A stretch of DNA of 64,000 nt from assembly GCA_021775255.1 (NCBI GenBank), contig JAJFIA010000021.1, positions 186,001 to 250,000 on the forward strand, read 5' to 3'. Positions within the stretch are counted from its first letter, which is position 1. Every line of letters begins with the position of its first letter. The stretch is from Roseovarius sp. GTDB taxonomy: Bacteria; Pseudomonadota; Alphaproteobacteria; Rhodobacterales; Rhodobacteraceae. A model generated the notes under the pieces. It saw only the letters and a program-made list of their open reading frames with translations. It made no database searches and was not told the origin of the DNA. A program made the position numbers and the translations under genes. Below, piece after piece: positions 18,255-25,950 of the stretch.

Positions 18255-18488
18255 TTATCTGGGCTGCGGGGCTGTCCCACCCGAAGACCCGCCGGAATCG
18301 GAAATCAGGATAACCGCGCCAATAACCGCCGCCGCGCCAAGGCCGATGATCAGCGGGCTGATGCGGCTGCCATCATTTTCTTCCGCCACGAACGGATCGG
18401 ATTCTTCTACGGCACCGGCCAAACTGCCGGCAAAGGCCGGTGTGGTTGCAAATGCAAGTGCTGCAGTGAAGGAAATAAATTTGTTCAT
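18255..18488 (-). CDS. Small secreted/membrane protein, tandem copy A
   Basis: A 77-residue protein of unknown function. It has a cleavable signal peptide (MNKFISFTAALAFATTPAFAG), then an acidic stretch AVEESDPFVAEENDGSRI, one hydrophobic segment (PLIIGLGAAAVIGAVILI) and a Gly/Ser-rich tail. GGAG stands 6 nt before the ATG. The middle is identical to that of the neighbour at 18640-18882 down to the DNA level over 90 bp. By position beside yjbF/yjbH it could play the part of the small secreted YjbE/GfcA protein of enterobacterial loci, but I see no sequence similarity that proves this. Confidence 0.75.
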   Translation of the reverse strand: MNKFISFTAALAFATTPAFAGSLAGAVEESDPFVAEENDGSRISPLIIGLGAAAVIGAVILISDSGGSSGGTAPQPR

Positions 18489-18551
18489 ATCAGGCTCCGG
18501 AAATTTTTAAATCAATTTTAACCATGGGGAATATTACCAGTTCAGTCAAAT

Positions 18552-18585
18552 AAAAAAACCCGTGCCCATAAATGGACACAGGTTT
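18552..18585 (-). terminator. Intrinsic terminator after small protein copy B
   Basis: On the minus strand a 12-bp stem (AAACCTGTGTCC with GGGCACGGGTTT, two G-U pairs) with loop ATTTAT is followed by seven T residues. It lies between the two small secreted genes, directly after copy B, so copy B should be transcribed as its own message and copy A needs its own promoter or read-through. Confidence 0.85.
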
Positions 18586-18639
18586 AATTCTCGATGTTCA
18601 ATTTTCCAGCTATCAATCCTGATAGTGGTTTATGAACAA

Positions 18640-18882
18640 TTAGTTGGCTGCATTCATCTGTGGTGTTGTTCCACCCGAAGAGCCGCCGTCATCACTGATC
18701 AGAATGATCGCGCCAATAACCGCCGCCGCGCCAAGGCCGATGATCAGCGGGCTGATGCGGCTGCCATCATTTTCTTCCGCCACGAACGGATCGGATTCCT
18801 CTACGGCACCGGCCAGACTACCGGCAAATGCGGGCGACATGGCAAGGATAGCCGCAGCGGTGAGTGTTGCAATTTTCTTCAT
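18640..18882 (-). CDS. Small secreted/membrane protein, tandem copy B
   Basis: An 80-residue paralogue of the 18255-18488 protein: signal peptide MKKIATLTAAAILAMSPAFAG, the same acidic AVEESDPFVAEENDGSRI, the same hydrophobic segment (PLIIGLGAAAVIGAIILI) and a tail ending GGTTPQMNAAN. I start it at 18882 rather than 18894, because GGAG is 6 nt before this ATG and the upstream ATG would place it inside the coding region. Function unknown. A hydrophobic glycine/alanine-rich segment in a secreted product suggests membrane insertion or self-assembly. It is followed by its own terminator. Confidence 0.78.
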   Translation of the reverse strand: MKKIATLTAAAILAMSPAFAGSLAGAVEESDPFVAEENDGSRISPLIIGLGAAAVIGAIILISDDGGSSGGTTPQMNAAN

Positions 18883-19390
18883 TTCACGCTCCATTTAGGA
18901 AATAATTTTTTTACCCTGACTGTGGTATGAGACACGGGCTAACATATTTCTGGTTTATTTCATACCCCTATTATACAATCCAAATGGTATTCTTATCATG
19001 ATGTGCAATTTTGCCACTAATGCCATCTTATTGATTTTTATATATTTTCATAAATCTTATTTCCCTTTTTGAAGGGCGGTCCACATGTTTACTTTTATCG
19101 GGTATGCACCAGCCATGGGGGTGATGTTGCATTACCCCGAGGGTGACGAACCCGACCCCACAACCCGGCTATTTCAAGCCGCCAAGCCGCATTTCGGGTT
19201 CGGTTAAAAGCAGTGTCACCCGAGCAGACCACGACAGGACATGAGCAACCACAGCAACATGAACCCGTGAATATCGACAAATCCCATGGTTAATGCAACA
19301 GTGTCAGGCCTGACACCGCATATGTTTTGATCCCTTGATTGCGCGGCGCTCAAAGCCCATAACCCATATAAAAAATCGACAAAGGACGAA
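18883..19390. other. 508-bp spacer with AT-rich part and one perfect palindrome
   Basis: This region separates the divergent small-protein gene and the CorC-like gene. The part from 18895 to 19080 is AT-rich and probably holds the promoter of the minus-strand gene. A 40-codon frame at 19085-19207 has no convincing support. The only strong signal is the 16-bp perfect palindrome at 19301-19316. No RNA gene was recognised. Confidence 0.5.
19301..19316. promoter_or_regulatory. 16-bp perfect palindrome upstream of the CorC-like gene
   Basis: GTGTCAGGCCTGACAC is an exact inverted repeat with no spacer, about 75 bp before the start codon of the CorC-like gene. It has the form of an operator for a dimeric regulator. 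No match to a known box is claimed. Confidence 0.4.
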
Positions 19391-20707
19391 ATGGAAGCTT
19401 CATCATTCCCACTGGACGCCGCGTTTTGGATCACCATCGCTGCCATCGTGGCTCTGCTGGTCCTGTCAGCGTTTTTTTCCGGATCCGAAACCGCACTGAC
19501 AGCGGCCTCACGCGGAAAATTGCGGGCACAGGCCGAGAAAGGATCAAAGGGGGCAAAAAGGGCCCTGGCGATTACCGAGGATAACGAGCAGCTTATTGGC
19601 TCGGTCCTGTTGGGCAACAATCTGGTGAATATTCTGGCCGCCTCTCTGGCCACTGCCCTGTTCACGCGGCTCTTTGGGGATAGCGGCGTGGCACTGGCGA
19701 CTTTGGTTATGACGCTGTTGGTTCTGGTCTTTGCCGAGGTATTGCCCAAGACCTATGCCATCACCAATGCCGAGGTTGCGGCCGCGCGGGCCTCGCCTGT
19801 TATCATGTTGATTATAAGGCTGTTTTCGCCGGTGGTTACGGCAATACGCTGGTTCGTACGCGCTGTGTTGCGGTTGTTTGGCGTAGAGATTGACCCCGAT
19901 AGCCATATCCTTGCCGTGAGAGAAGAGATTGCCGGGGCGCTTTATATCGGCCACTCCGAAGGCGTAGTTGAGAAAGAAGACCGCGACCGGATTTTAGGCG
20001 CGCTTGATCTGGGCGACAGGACGGTGGAAGAGATCATGCTGCACCGCTCGGGCATCGAGATGATTGATGCCGAGGCCGCGCCTGCGGCGATTTTGGATCA
20101 GTGCATGGAAAGCAACCACACTAGGCTGCCGATTTACCGCGATGACCCGGATAATGTGATTGGTGTGATCCACGCCAAAGACCTTCTGCGCGCGGTTCAC
20201 GCCCTGGCTGTTGGCGGGGATGCATCTGATAAAGTTCTGAAGTCATTCCAGATTTGCGATTTTGCCCGCAAACCTTATTTCGTGCCGGAAACCACAACGC
20301 TGGATGATCAGATGCGCGAATTCCTGCATAAACGCAGCCATTTTGCGCTGGTGGTGGATGAATATGGCGACCTTCAGGGGCTGATCACGCTTGAGGACAT
20401 TCTGGAGGAAATCGTTGGCGAAATTACCGATGAGTTTGACCTTGAGGATGAGCCGGGGATCATAAAAGTTGAGGGCAATCAATATCTTGTTGATGGGGCC
20501 ATGACCATTCGCGATCTTAACCGCGCCACCGATTGGGCGCTGCCGGATGAAGAGGCCAACACCATCGCTGGGCTGGTCATTCATGAGGCCCGGATAATTC
20601 CAACGGACGGTCAGGTGTTTATTTTTCATGGCTTTCGGTTTGAGGTGATGAAGGTAAGCGACAACCGGATCGAACAGTTGAAAATCCGTCGGTTGGCGGG
20701 ATCTTGA
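19391..20707 (+). CDS. HlyC/CorC-family transporter (DUF21, CBS pair, CorC domain)
   Basis: A 438-residue integral membrane protein of the CNNM/CorB-type family linked to magnesium and cobalt efflux. Order: DUF21 transmembrane domain from residue 12 (FWITIAAIVALLVLSAFFSGSE, LLGNNLVNILAASLATALF, LVLVFAEVLPKTYAI), then two CBS repeats (about 195-330, with 'ESNHTRLPIYRDDPDNVIGVIHAKDLL' and 'SHFALVVDEYGDLQGLITLEDILEEIVGEI'), then the C-terminal CorC/HlyC domain (QYLVDGAMTIRDLNRATDWALPDEEANTIAGLV). The conserved SGSETA of the DUF21 family is intact. It is monocistronic as far as can be seen. Confidence 0.9.
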   Translation: MEASSFPLDAAFWITIAAIVALLVLSAFFSGSETALTAASRGKLRAQAEKGSKGAKRALAITEDNEQLIGSVLLGNNLVNILAASLATALFTRLFGDSGVALATLVMTLLVLVFAEVLPKTYAITNAEVAAARASPVIMLIIRLFSPVVTAIRWFVRAVLRLFGVEIDPDSHILAVREEIAGALYIGHSEGVVEKEDRDRILGALDLGDRTVEEIMLHRSGIEMIDAEAAPAAILDQCMESNHTRLPIYRDDPDNVIGVIHAKDLLRAVHALAVGGDASDKVLKSFQICDFARKPYFVPETTTLDDQMREFLHKRSHFALVVDEYGDLQGLITLEDILEEIVGEITDEFDLEDEPGIIKVEGNQYLVDGAMTIRDLNRATDWALPDEEANTIAGLVIHEARIIPTDGQVFIFHGFRFEVMKVSDNRIEQLKIRRLAGS

Positions 20708-20773
20708 CTCTGATACAAATTATACAATTCAGCGCGCGTTTTTGTACGATACCTGTGAAATAATGCGGCAGGT

Positions 20774-21103
20774 TTACCCGTCTTGCAGCAAAGTCAGGAT
20801 CTCACTGCAATTTGCCACCTGACCGTTACAGCAATCCGATATCAGAAACCGGACAAGATCATTCACCACCGTCAGATTGGCCGCATAGTAAATTTCGCGC
20901 TGGTTGCGGGTGGATTTCAACAGTCCCGACCGGCGCAGAACCGCAAGATGCCCAGAGAGGGTTGAAGCGACGATTCCAAGCTTTTTTGAAATCTCGCCTA
21001 CCTGCATCCCCTCCGGCCCCTGGCGTATCAAAAGCCGGAAGATTGACATGCGCGAAGATTGCGCAAGGGCCGCGAAGGCCTCGATTGCTGTGTCCTGATC
21101 CAT
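20774..21103 (-). CDS. ArsR/SmtB-family transcriptional regulator
   Basis: A 109-residue winged-helix repressor. The HTH is plain: 'LAQSSRMSIFRLLIRQGPEGMQVGEISKKLGIVASTLSGHLAVLRRSGLLKSTRNQREIYYAA'. The C-terminal tail has a Cys-rich motif (SDCCNGQVANC) that could bind a thiophilic metal or metalloid, as in ArsR-type sensors. No arsenic gene is nearby. It diverges from the deacylase/dehydratase pair at 21321-23314, and an inverted repeat overlaps its start codon and the opposing promoter, so it probably regulates itself and that pair. Confidence 0.9.
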   Translation of the reverse strand: MDQDTAIEAFAALAQSSRMSIFRLLIRQGPEGMQVGEISKKLGIVASTLSGHLAVLRRSGLLKSTRNQREIYYAANLTVVNDLVRFLISDCCNGQVANCSEILTLLQDG

Positions 21104-21131
21104 AATTCGTTATTGCCCGGATTGCCCAAAC

Positions 21132-21190
21132 TTGACAAGGGTGTGGTTGGCATCTAATAATTCGTTACTTTGGCAATTAACGATATAATG
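21132..21190 (+). promoter_or_regulatory. Promoter and ArsR-type operator upstream of the deacylase/dehydratase genes
   Basis: TTGACA at 21132-21137 and AATAAT at 21156-21161 form a promoter with an 18-bp spacer. The 11-mer ATAATTCGTTA occurs at 21157-21167, overlapping the -10, and again exactly at 21102-21112, over the ArsR start codon. An inverted, imperfect copy lies at 21179-21190, making an ArsR-like inverted repeat. The layout suggests repression of both divergent transcripts by the ArsR-type protein. Confidence 0.55.
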
Positions 21191-21320
21191 GGTTACTTCG
21201 CGCAGACTATAACCAAAGGTGCCAGAACATTTGATGGTGGCAGGGGGCGAATTTCAATGTTGCCAAACCGTAAAACAGGATCGTTTGTGACAAAGGATGT
21301 AACCGAAGAAGGGCGCGGCA

Positions 21321-22319
21321 ATGGCGGATAGTCTGATTACATCGGAAATTGATTTTGAGGCACCCGGCAAGCAGACCGGGTTTTTGCGTCTGCCGCATTC
21401 TGTGCACCGGTCTGCCTATGGCTGGATCCCGATCCCGATTGTGATGATCCGCAATGGCAAAGGCCCGGTGATTTTATTGATGGCGGGCAATCATGGCGAT
21501 GAATATGAAGGTCAGATTGCCCTGAGCAAACTGGCGCGAGGGCTGATGCCCAAGGAAATTCAGGGCTGTATCATCATCCTGACGATGGCCAATTTCCCTG
21601 CCGCCGAGGCCGGAACGCGCACCTCACCGATTGATGCGGGCAATCTTAACCGGGCCTTCCCCGGTGACGCGCGCGGCACGCCAACACAGATGATTGCACA
21701 TTATATCGAAGAGGTTCTGCTGCCCAAATGCAATTATATGATTGATCTGCATTCGGGGGGTTCATCGCTTTTTTATCCGCCCACGCTGCTGCGGGGGCAA
21801 GGGCATTCAGATCATGAGGCGGCAACGCTCAGAACCCTGCAAGAGGCGTTTGATCTGCCATATGCGTGGGTGTTCAGGGGGGATGCCGGGCGCAATTCCA
21901 CCGGGCGCACCGCCCTGAGTGCGGCCAATCGAAAGGGCGTGCCATCGGTTCTGGCCGAACTTGGCGGTGGCGGCGTGGTAACCCCTGATGCCTTGGGATG
22001 GGCAGAGCGGGGTTTGCGCCGGATATTGCAGGCGCTGAACATGCTGCCGGGATATAAGCCGGATGCCACTCAGGGCACCCGTGAATTGGCCTCGTGTGGT
22101 ATGGTCTATGCCTATCAGACCGGGGTTTTTGAGCCATTCAAAGATATTTCCGATAGGATTGTCGTGGATGAGGTCGTTGGCATGATCCATCATCCCGACA
22201 CGCCGTGGCTTGAGTCTGATCCGGTGGTTTCGCAATATGACGGCATTGTTTTGTGTAAACGCACCATGGCGCAGGTTACACGTGGCGATACCCTCTATCA
22301 GATTGCAAAGGATTTATGA
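21321..22319 (+). CDS. Succinylglutamate desuccinylase/aspartoacylase-family deacylase (DoeB-like)
   Basis: A 332-residue zinc-dependent amide hydrolase of the AstE/AspA superfamily. The metal site is visible: HxxE in 'AGNHGDEYEGQ' (about residues 58-68) and the third ligand in 'MIDLHSGGSS'. 'NLNRAFPGD' is the substrate-binding Arg block of the family. Closest in character are N-alpha-acetyl-diaminobutyrate deacetylases (DoeB) of ectoine breakdown, but other N-acyl amino acids are possible. It overlaps the following PLP enzyme by 4 bp, so the two probably act in sequence on one amino-acid derivative. Expression is probably set by the divergent ArsR-type repressor. Confidence 0.8.
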   Translation: MADSLITSEIDFEAPGKQTGFLRLPHSVHRSAYGWIPIPIVMIRNGKGPVILLMAGNHGDEYEGQIALSKLARGLMPKEIQGCIIILTMANFPAAEAGTRTSPIDAGNLNRAFPGDARGTPTQMIAHYIEEVLLPKCNYMIDLHSGGSSLFYPPTLLRGQGHSDHEAATLRTLQEAFDLPYAWVFRGDAGRNSTGRTALSAANRKGVPSVLAELGGGGVVTPDALGWAERGLRRILQALNMLPGYKPDATQGTRELASCGMVYAYQTGVFEPFKDISDRIVVDEVVGMIHHPDTPWLESDPVVSQYDGIVLCKRTMAQVTRGDTLYQIAKDL

Positions 22320-23314
22320 TGATCGCCCCGCATCCGGTTGATCTTCAGGCGATCTCACAGGCAGACAAGGCGCTTGAGGGGGTCGTGATCCGCACGCCGC
22401 TTTTGGAAAATCAGGATGTAAACCAGCATCTTGGCGGGCGCTTGCTGATCAAGGCCGAATCCATGCAGCGCACCGGGGCGTTCAAGTTCCGTGGTGCATA
22501 TAACTGTATCCGGCAGCTCTCGGATGAGGAAAAAGCCCGCGGCGCCATCACCTATTCTTCGGGCAATCATGCGCAGGGCGTGGCCCTTGCGGCGCGGCTG
22601 TTGGGCAGTTCTGCGCTTATTGTCATGCCGTCCGATGTGCCCGAGGCCAAGATGCATGCAACCCGCGATCTGGGGGCGGAAATCGCCACGTTTGAGCGCG
22701 ATCTGGAAAGCAGTGATGATGTGGTTGAGCGTCTGCGCCTTGAGACCGGGCGCATTATTGTGCCGCCAAGCGCCGATGCGCGGGTATTGGCCGGGGCGGG
22801 CACGGCGGCGCTTGAGATGCTGGAGCAGGCGGAAAATATGGATGCCATTCTGGTGCCCTGTGGCGGCGGCGGTCTGACGGCGGCCACGGCTGTGGTGATG
22901 CAGGCGCTATCGCCCAAGACGCTGGTTTATGCGGCTGAACCGGCACTTTTTGATGATACGCGCCGGTCGCTTGAAGCGGGCGGCCGGGTGCAAAATCCAG
23001 TGGGGCAGCGCACGATTTGTGATGCGATCATGACACCCACGCCCGGCGCGCTGACTTTCCCGATCAATCTTGATCTGCTGGCGGGGGGGCTTGTGGCCTC
23101 GGATGATGAGGTTTGCGCGGCGATGCTGTTTGCCTTTGAGCATTTCAAGATTGTGGTCGAGCCGGGGGCCGCTGTGGGCCTGGCGGCCATTTTATCCGGG
23201 CGCATTGATATTACAGGCAAGACCATCGCAACCGTTGTGACCGGCGGCAATATTGATGCGGCCCGTTATGGCGCGCTGTTAAAGCGTTCCGCCTTGCCTT
23301 CGGGGCTGACATAA
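22316..23314 (+). CDS. PLP-dependent threonine/serine dehydratase-family enzyme (EutB-like)
   Basis: A 332-residue fold-type II PLP enzyme. The Schiff-base Lys lies in 'RTGAFKFRGAYN' and the phosphate-binding glycine loop in 'VPCGGGGLTAA'; 'SSGNHAQGVALAA' is the substrate-binding loop. The family contains threonine ammonia-lyase, serine racemase, 3-hydroxyaspartate dehydratase and the EutB dehydratase of hydroxyectoine breakdown. The short length without a C-terminal ACT domain argues for a catabolic enzyme. The ATGA overlap with the DoeB-like deacylase supports a joint pathway in which an N-acyl hydroxy-amino acid is deacylated and then dehydrated. Substrate unproven. Confidence 0.8.
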   Translation: MMIAPHPVDLQAISQADKALEGVVIRTPLLENQDVNQHLGGRLLIKAESMQRTGAFKFRGAYNCIRQLSDEEKARGAITYSSGNHAQGVALAARLLGSSALIVMPSDVPEAKMHATRDLGAEIATFERDLESSDDVVERLRLETGRIIVPPSADARVLAGAGTAALEMLEQAENMDAILVPCGGGGLTAATAVVMQALSPKTLVYAAEPALFDDTRRSLEAGGRVQNPVGQRTICDAIMTPTPGALTFPINLDLLAGGLVASDDEVCAAMLFAFEHFKIVVEPGAAVGLAAILSGRIDITGKTIATVVTGGNIDAARYGALLKRSALPSGLT

Positions 23315-23330
23315 CGGCTATTATACCAGA

Positions 23331-25760
23331 TCAGGCGCGCAGCTTTTCACCCTTGGGATCGAATGGTGGTTCATGCAGGATGCGCGCCTTGTGCGGGCGG
23401 CCCAGAACCATCACTTCAACCGCGTCGCCGGGGGCGGCTTCACCGCTGCGGACATAGCCCAGCGCCAGCGACATCCCGACCGAATAGCCATAGGTGCCGG
23501 AGGTGACCCGGCCAATGCCCTTGCCATCTTTGAAGATCGGTTCGCCGCCGGTGGCATCGGCGTTTGAGGCGGTGACCGCTTCTTCGTCAATATGAATAAG
23601 CACCAGATTTTCGCGGGTGGGTTTTGACATCGCTTGCGCCGTGGCCGGTTTGTTCAGGAAATCCTTGTCCATCTTGCACAGGCCCTCAAAGCCCACCTCA
23701 TGCGGGAAATATTCCGGGCTGTATTCGCGGCTCCACGAGCCATAGCCCTTTTCGACCCGCATCGACATCAGGGCACGCCCGCCCACGGGGCCTGCACCAA
23801 ATTCCTTGCCCGCCTCGATCAGCGCCTCGTAAAGCCGGAGCTGATCCTGCGCGGCGCAGTGCAGCTCCCACCCCAGATCGCCGGTGAATGACACCCTGAG
23901 CGCCAGGCATTTCACCCCCGCCAGCTCAATCTGAGCCGAGCGCATGAAGGGGAAATCCTCGGTGGCCAGCGAGGCATTGGTCAGGCGCTGCAACAACTCG
24001 CGCGATTTGGGGCCTGCGACGTTGAAGCCGCACATCTCTTCGGTTTGCGAGGTGAAACTTGTGCCTTCGGGCAGGGGCACCGCATCAAAAAACCGCTTGT
24101 GATAACGCTCTGCCATGCCCGACGAGACGATCCAGAACTCATCATCGGCCACGCGCGTCACTGTGGCATCTCCGGCAATCCCGCCATGCACAGAAATCAG
24201 CGGCGTAAGGCAGGAACGGCCAATGCCCTTGGGCATGTTGTTGGCAAAAACCGAGTTGAGCCAATCCGATGCCCCCGGCCCCTTGCAGCGGTATTTGGCA
24301 AAGTTCGAGATGTCGATGATGCCCGCCCGCTCACGCAGCATCCTGCATTCCTCACCCACCGGTCCCCACCAGTTTTGCCGGGTAAAGCCGTTGGTATCCT
24401 TGGTGCCGGGCGTGCCCGAAAACCATTGCGGATGCTCCCAGCCGTAATTGAGGCCAAAAACCGCGCCCATGGATTTTTGCATCTCATAAACGGGCCGGGT
24501 TTTCAGCGGGCGGCCGGCGCTGCGTTCCTCATTGGGGTAGTGGATGGCAAAGCGGTGGGCGTATTGATCTTTTACCTTGGCCTTGACGAAATCGCGATCA
24601 TTGGCCCAAAGGCCGAAGCGGGCAACATCCCACGCGAACATGTCATATGCCATCTCACCAGTGGTCAGCCACTGCGCCACCATCAGGCCCATACCCGCCG
24701 ACTGGCTGAAACCGGGGATGATGCCGCCGCAGACGAAGTAATTCCTAAGCTCGGGCACCGGGCCAAGGATCACGTTTGAATCGGGCGACCAGATCATCGG
24801 GCCGTTGATCACCCGTTTGATGCCCGCCTCGGCGGCCACGGGTACACGGTCCATCGCGCGCATGACATTCTCCATGATCCGATCCAGATCATCGGCAAAC
24901 AGATCATGGGCAAAATCCAGCGGGGTGCCGCCTTCGGCCCAGAATTTCATATCCTTCTCATAAGCCCCGATCAGCAGGCCCTTGCCCTCTTGCCGCAGGT
25001 AATATTCGCCGTCGCGGTCGGCGACCGATGGCAGGCGGCGGTCCATCGCGTCAATCTCGGCGATGGTCTCAGTCACAAAATACTGATGCTCGGTGGGTTG
25101 CAGCGGCAGCTTGATCCCCGCCATGGCGGCCACTTCGCGGCCCCACAGACCGGCGGCGTTGATCACCCATTGGGTGGCAATATTGCCGTTGGGGGTTTCA
25201 ACGATCCACGAGCCATCGGGCTGTTGCCGGGTGCCGGTAACGGGGGTGAAGCGGTGAATTTCGGCACCCTGCTGGCGCGCGCCCACGGCATAGGCGTTGG
25301 TCACGCCCGAAGGGTCGACATTGCCGCCATCCGGCTCCCACATGATGCAGCGGATGCCGTCGAAATTGACAAAAGGATGCAGGCGCTCGGCCTCATCGCG
25401 GCTGACCTCATGAAAATTCATGCCATAGAGCTTGGCCTTGGCCTCTTGCAGGCGCAACTGATGCTCTCGGTTCTCGGTTTGCGCCATATAAAGCGAGCCG
25501 GGCTGAAACACGCCGCAGCTTTGCCCGGTCTCGGCTTCCAGCTGATTATAAAGGTTCATGGTGTAATGCTGCAGGCGGCTAATATTAGCACTATCATGCA
25601 GCCCGTGGATATTGGCGGCGGCGTGCCATGTGCTGCCGGATGTCAGCTCATCGCGTTCCAGCAGCACAACGTCTTTCCAGCCCAGCTTGGTGAGGTGGTA
25701 AAGGATCGAGCAGCCAATGACGCCACCCCCGATAACAACGGCCTGAGCATGGCTTTTCAT
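23331..25760 (-). CDS. GcvT-domain FAD oxidoreductase, dimethylglycine/sarcosine dehydrogenase-like
   Basis: A 809-residue flavoenzyme that would oxidise an N-methyl amino acid and pass the one-carbon unit to tetrahydrofolate. Order: FAD-binding DAO domain (VVIGGGVIGCSILYHLTKLG; covalent-FAD-type motif ELTSGSTWHAA with the His), an FAO_M linker region (residues ~370-425), then GcvT and GcvT-C domains from about 430 (ISNFAKYRCKGPGASDWLN ... VSFTGDLGWELH ... GYVRSGEAAPGDAVEVMVLGRP). The open frame extends 31 codons upstream, but AAGGGAAGA precedes the ATG at 25760 and the extension would cover the operators, so I start there. It is divergent from a paralogue at 25951. Confidence 0.85.
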   Translation of the reverse strand: MKSHAQAVVIGGGVIGCSILYHLTKLGWKDVVLLERDELTSGSTWHAAANIHGLHDSANISRLQHYTMNLYNQLEAETGQSCGVFQPGSLYMAQTENREHQLRLQEAKAKLYGMNFHEVSRDEAERLHPFVNFDGIRCIMWEPDGGNVDPSGVTNAYAVGARQQGAEIHRFTPVTGTRQQPDGSWIVETPNGNIATQWVINAAGLWGREVAAMAGIKLPLQPTEHQYFVTETIAEIDAMDRRLPSVADRDGEYYLRQEGKGLLIGAYEKDMKFWAEGGTPLDFAHDLFADDLDRIMENVMRAMDRVPVAAEAGIKRVINGPMIWSPDSNVILGPVPELRNYFVCGGIIPGFSQSAGMGLMVAQWLTTGEMAYDMFAWDVARFGLWANDRDFVKAKVKDQYAHRFAIHYPNEERSAGRPLKTRPVYEMQKSMGAVFGLNYGWEHPQWFSGTPGTKDTNGFTRQNWWGPVGEECRMLRERAGIIDISNFAKYRCKGPGASDWLNSVFANNMPKGIGRSCLTPLISVHGGIAGDATVTRVADDEFWIVSSGMAERYHKRFFDAVPLPEGTSFTSQTEEMCGFNVAGPKSRELLQRLTNASLATEDFPFMRSAQIELAGVKCLALRVSFTGDLGWELHCAAQDQLRLYEALIEAGKEFGAGPVGGRALMSMRVEKGYGSWSREYSPEYFPHEVGFEGLCKMDKDFLNKPATAQAMSKPTRENLVLIHIDEEAVTASNADATGGEPIFKDGKGIGRVTSGTYGYSVGMSLALGYVRSGEAAPGDAVEVMVLGRPHKARILHEPPFDPKGEKLRA

Positions 25761-25827
25761 GGGTCTTCCCTTTGGTTCATTTTGAGGCCAGCCTAATGCA
25801 CCTTTATAAGCGTCAAAAGCCGGTTCC

Positions 25828-25842
25828 CGACAGATCGTGTCG
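25828..25842. promoter_or_regulatory. Operator-like site 1, CGACA-N5-TGTCG
   Basis: CGACA at 25828-25832 and TGTCG at 25838-25842 form a perfect inverted repeat around a 5-bp centre. It lies in the 190-bp divergent promoter region of the two DMGDH-like genes. An identical pair of half-sites recurs 42 bp further on. Confidence 0.6.
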
Positions 25843-25869
25843 TGTATCAGCAAAATCTATTTCGGTTTG

Positions 25870-25884
25870 CGACACGAGGTGTCG
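25870..25884. promoter_or_regulatory. Operator-like site 2, CGACA-N5-TGTCG
   Basis: Same half-sites and spacing as site 1 (CGACA at 25870-25874, TGTCG at 25880-25884), with a different centre. Centre-to-centre distance to site 1 is 42 bp, four helical turns, which favours cooperative binding of one dimeric regulator. A run of six T follows, but with only a 6-bp stem I do not read it as a terminator. Confidence 0.6.
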
Positions 25885-25950
25885 TTTTTTCCTATGACTT
25901 CCCCTGAGCTACTCCGCAGGTTAACTTGAAATGGAAAAAGGGAGACCCCC

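Noticed and set aside
19085-19207. A 40-codon plus-strand frame (starts MFTFIGYAPAMG)
   Set aside because: Only a weak ribosome binding site, no recognisable family, and it lies in a long spacer; not enough to call a gene.
25761-25853. N-terminal 31-codon extension of the minus-strand DMGDH-like gene
   Set aside because: No ribosome binding site, lies over the operator sites, and precedes the conserved flavin-binding start.
25870-25890. CGACAC-GAG-GTGTCG followed by six T as a terminator
   Set aside because: Stem of only 6 bp, located in a divergent promoter region with no gene ending there; better read as an operator.
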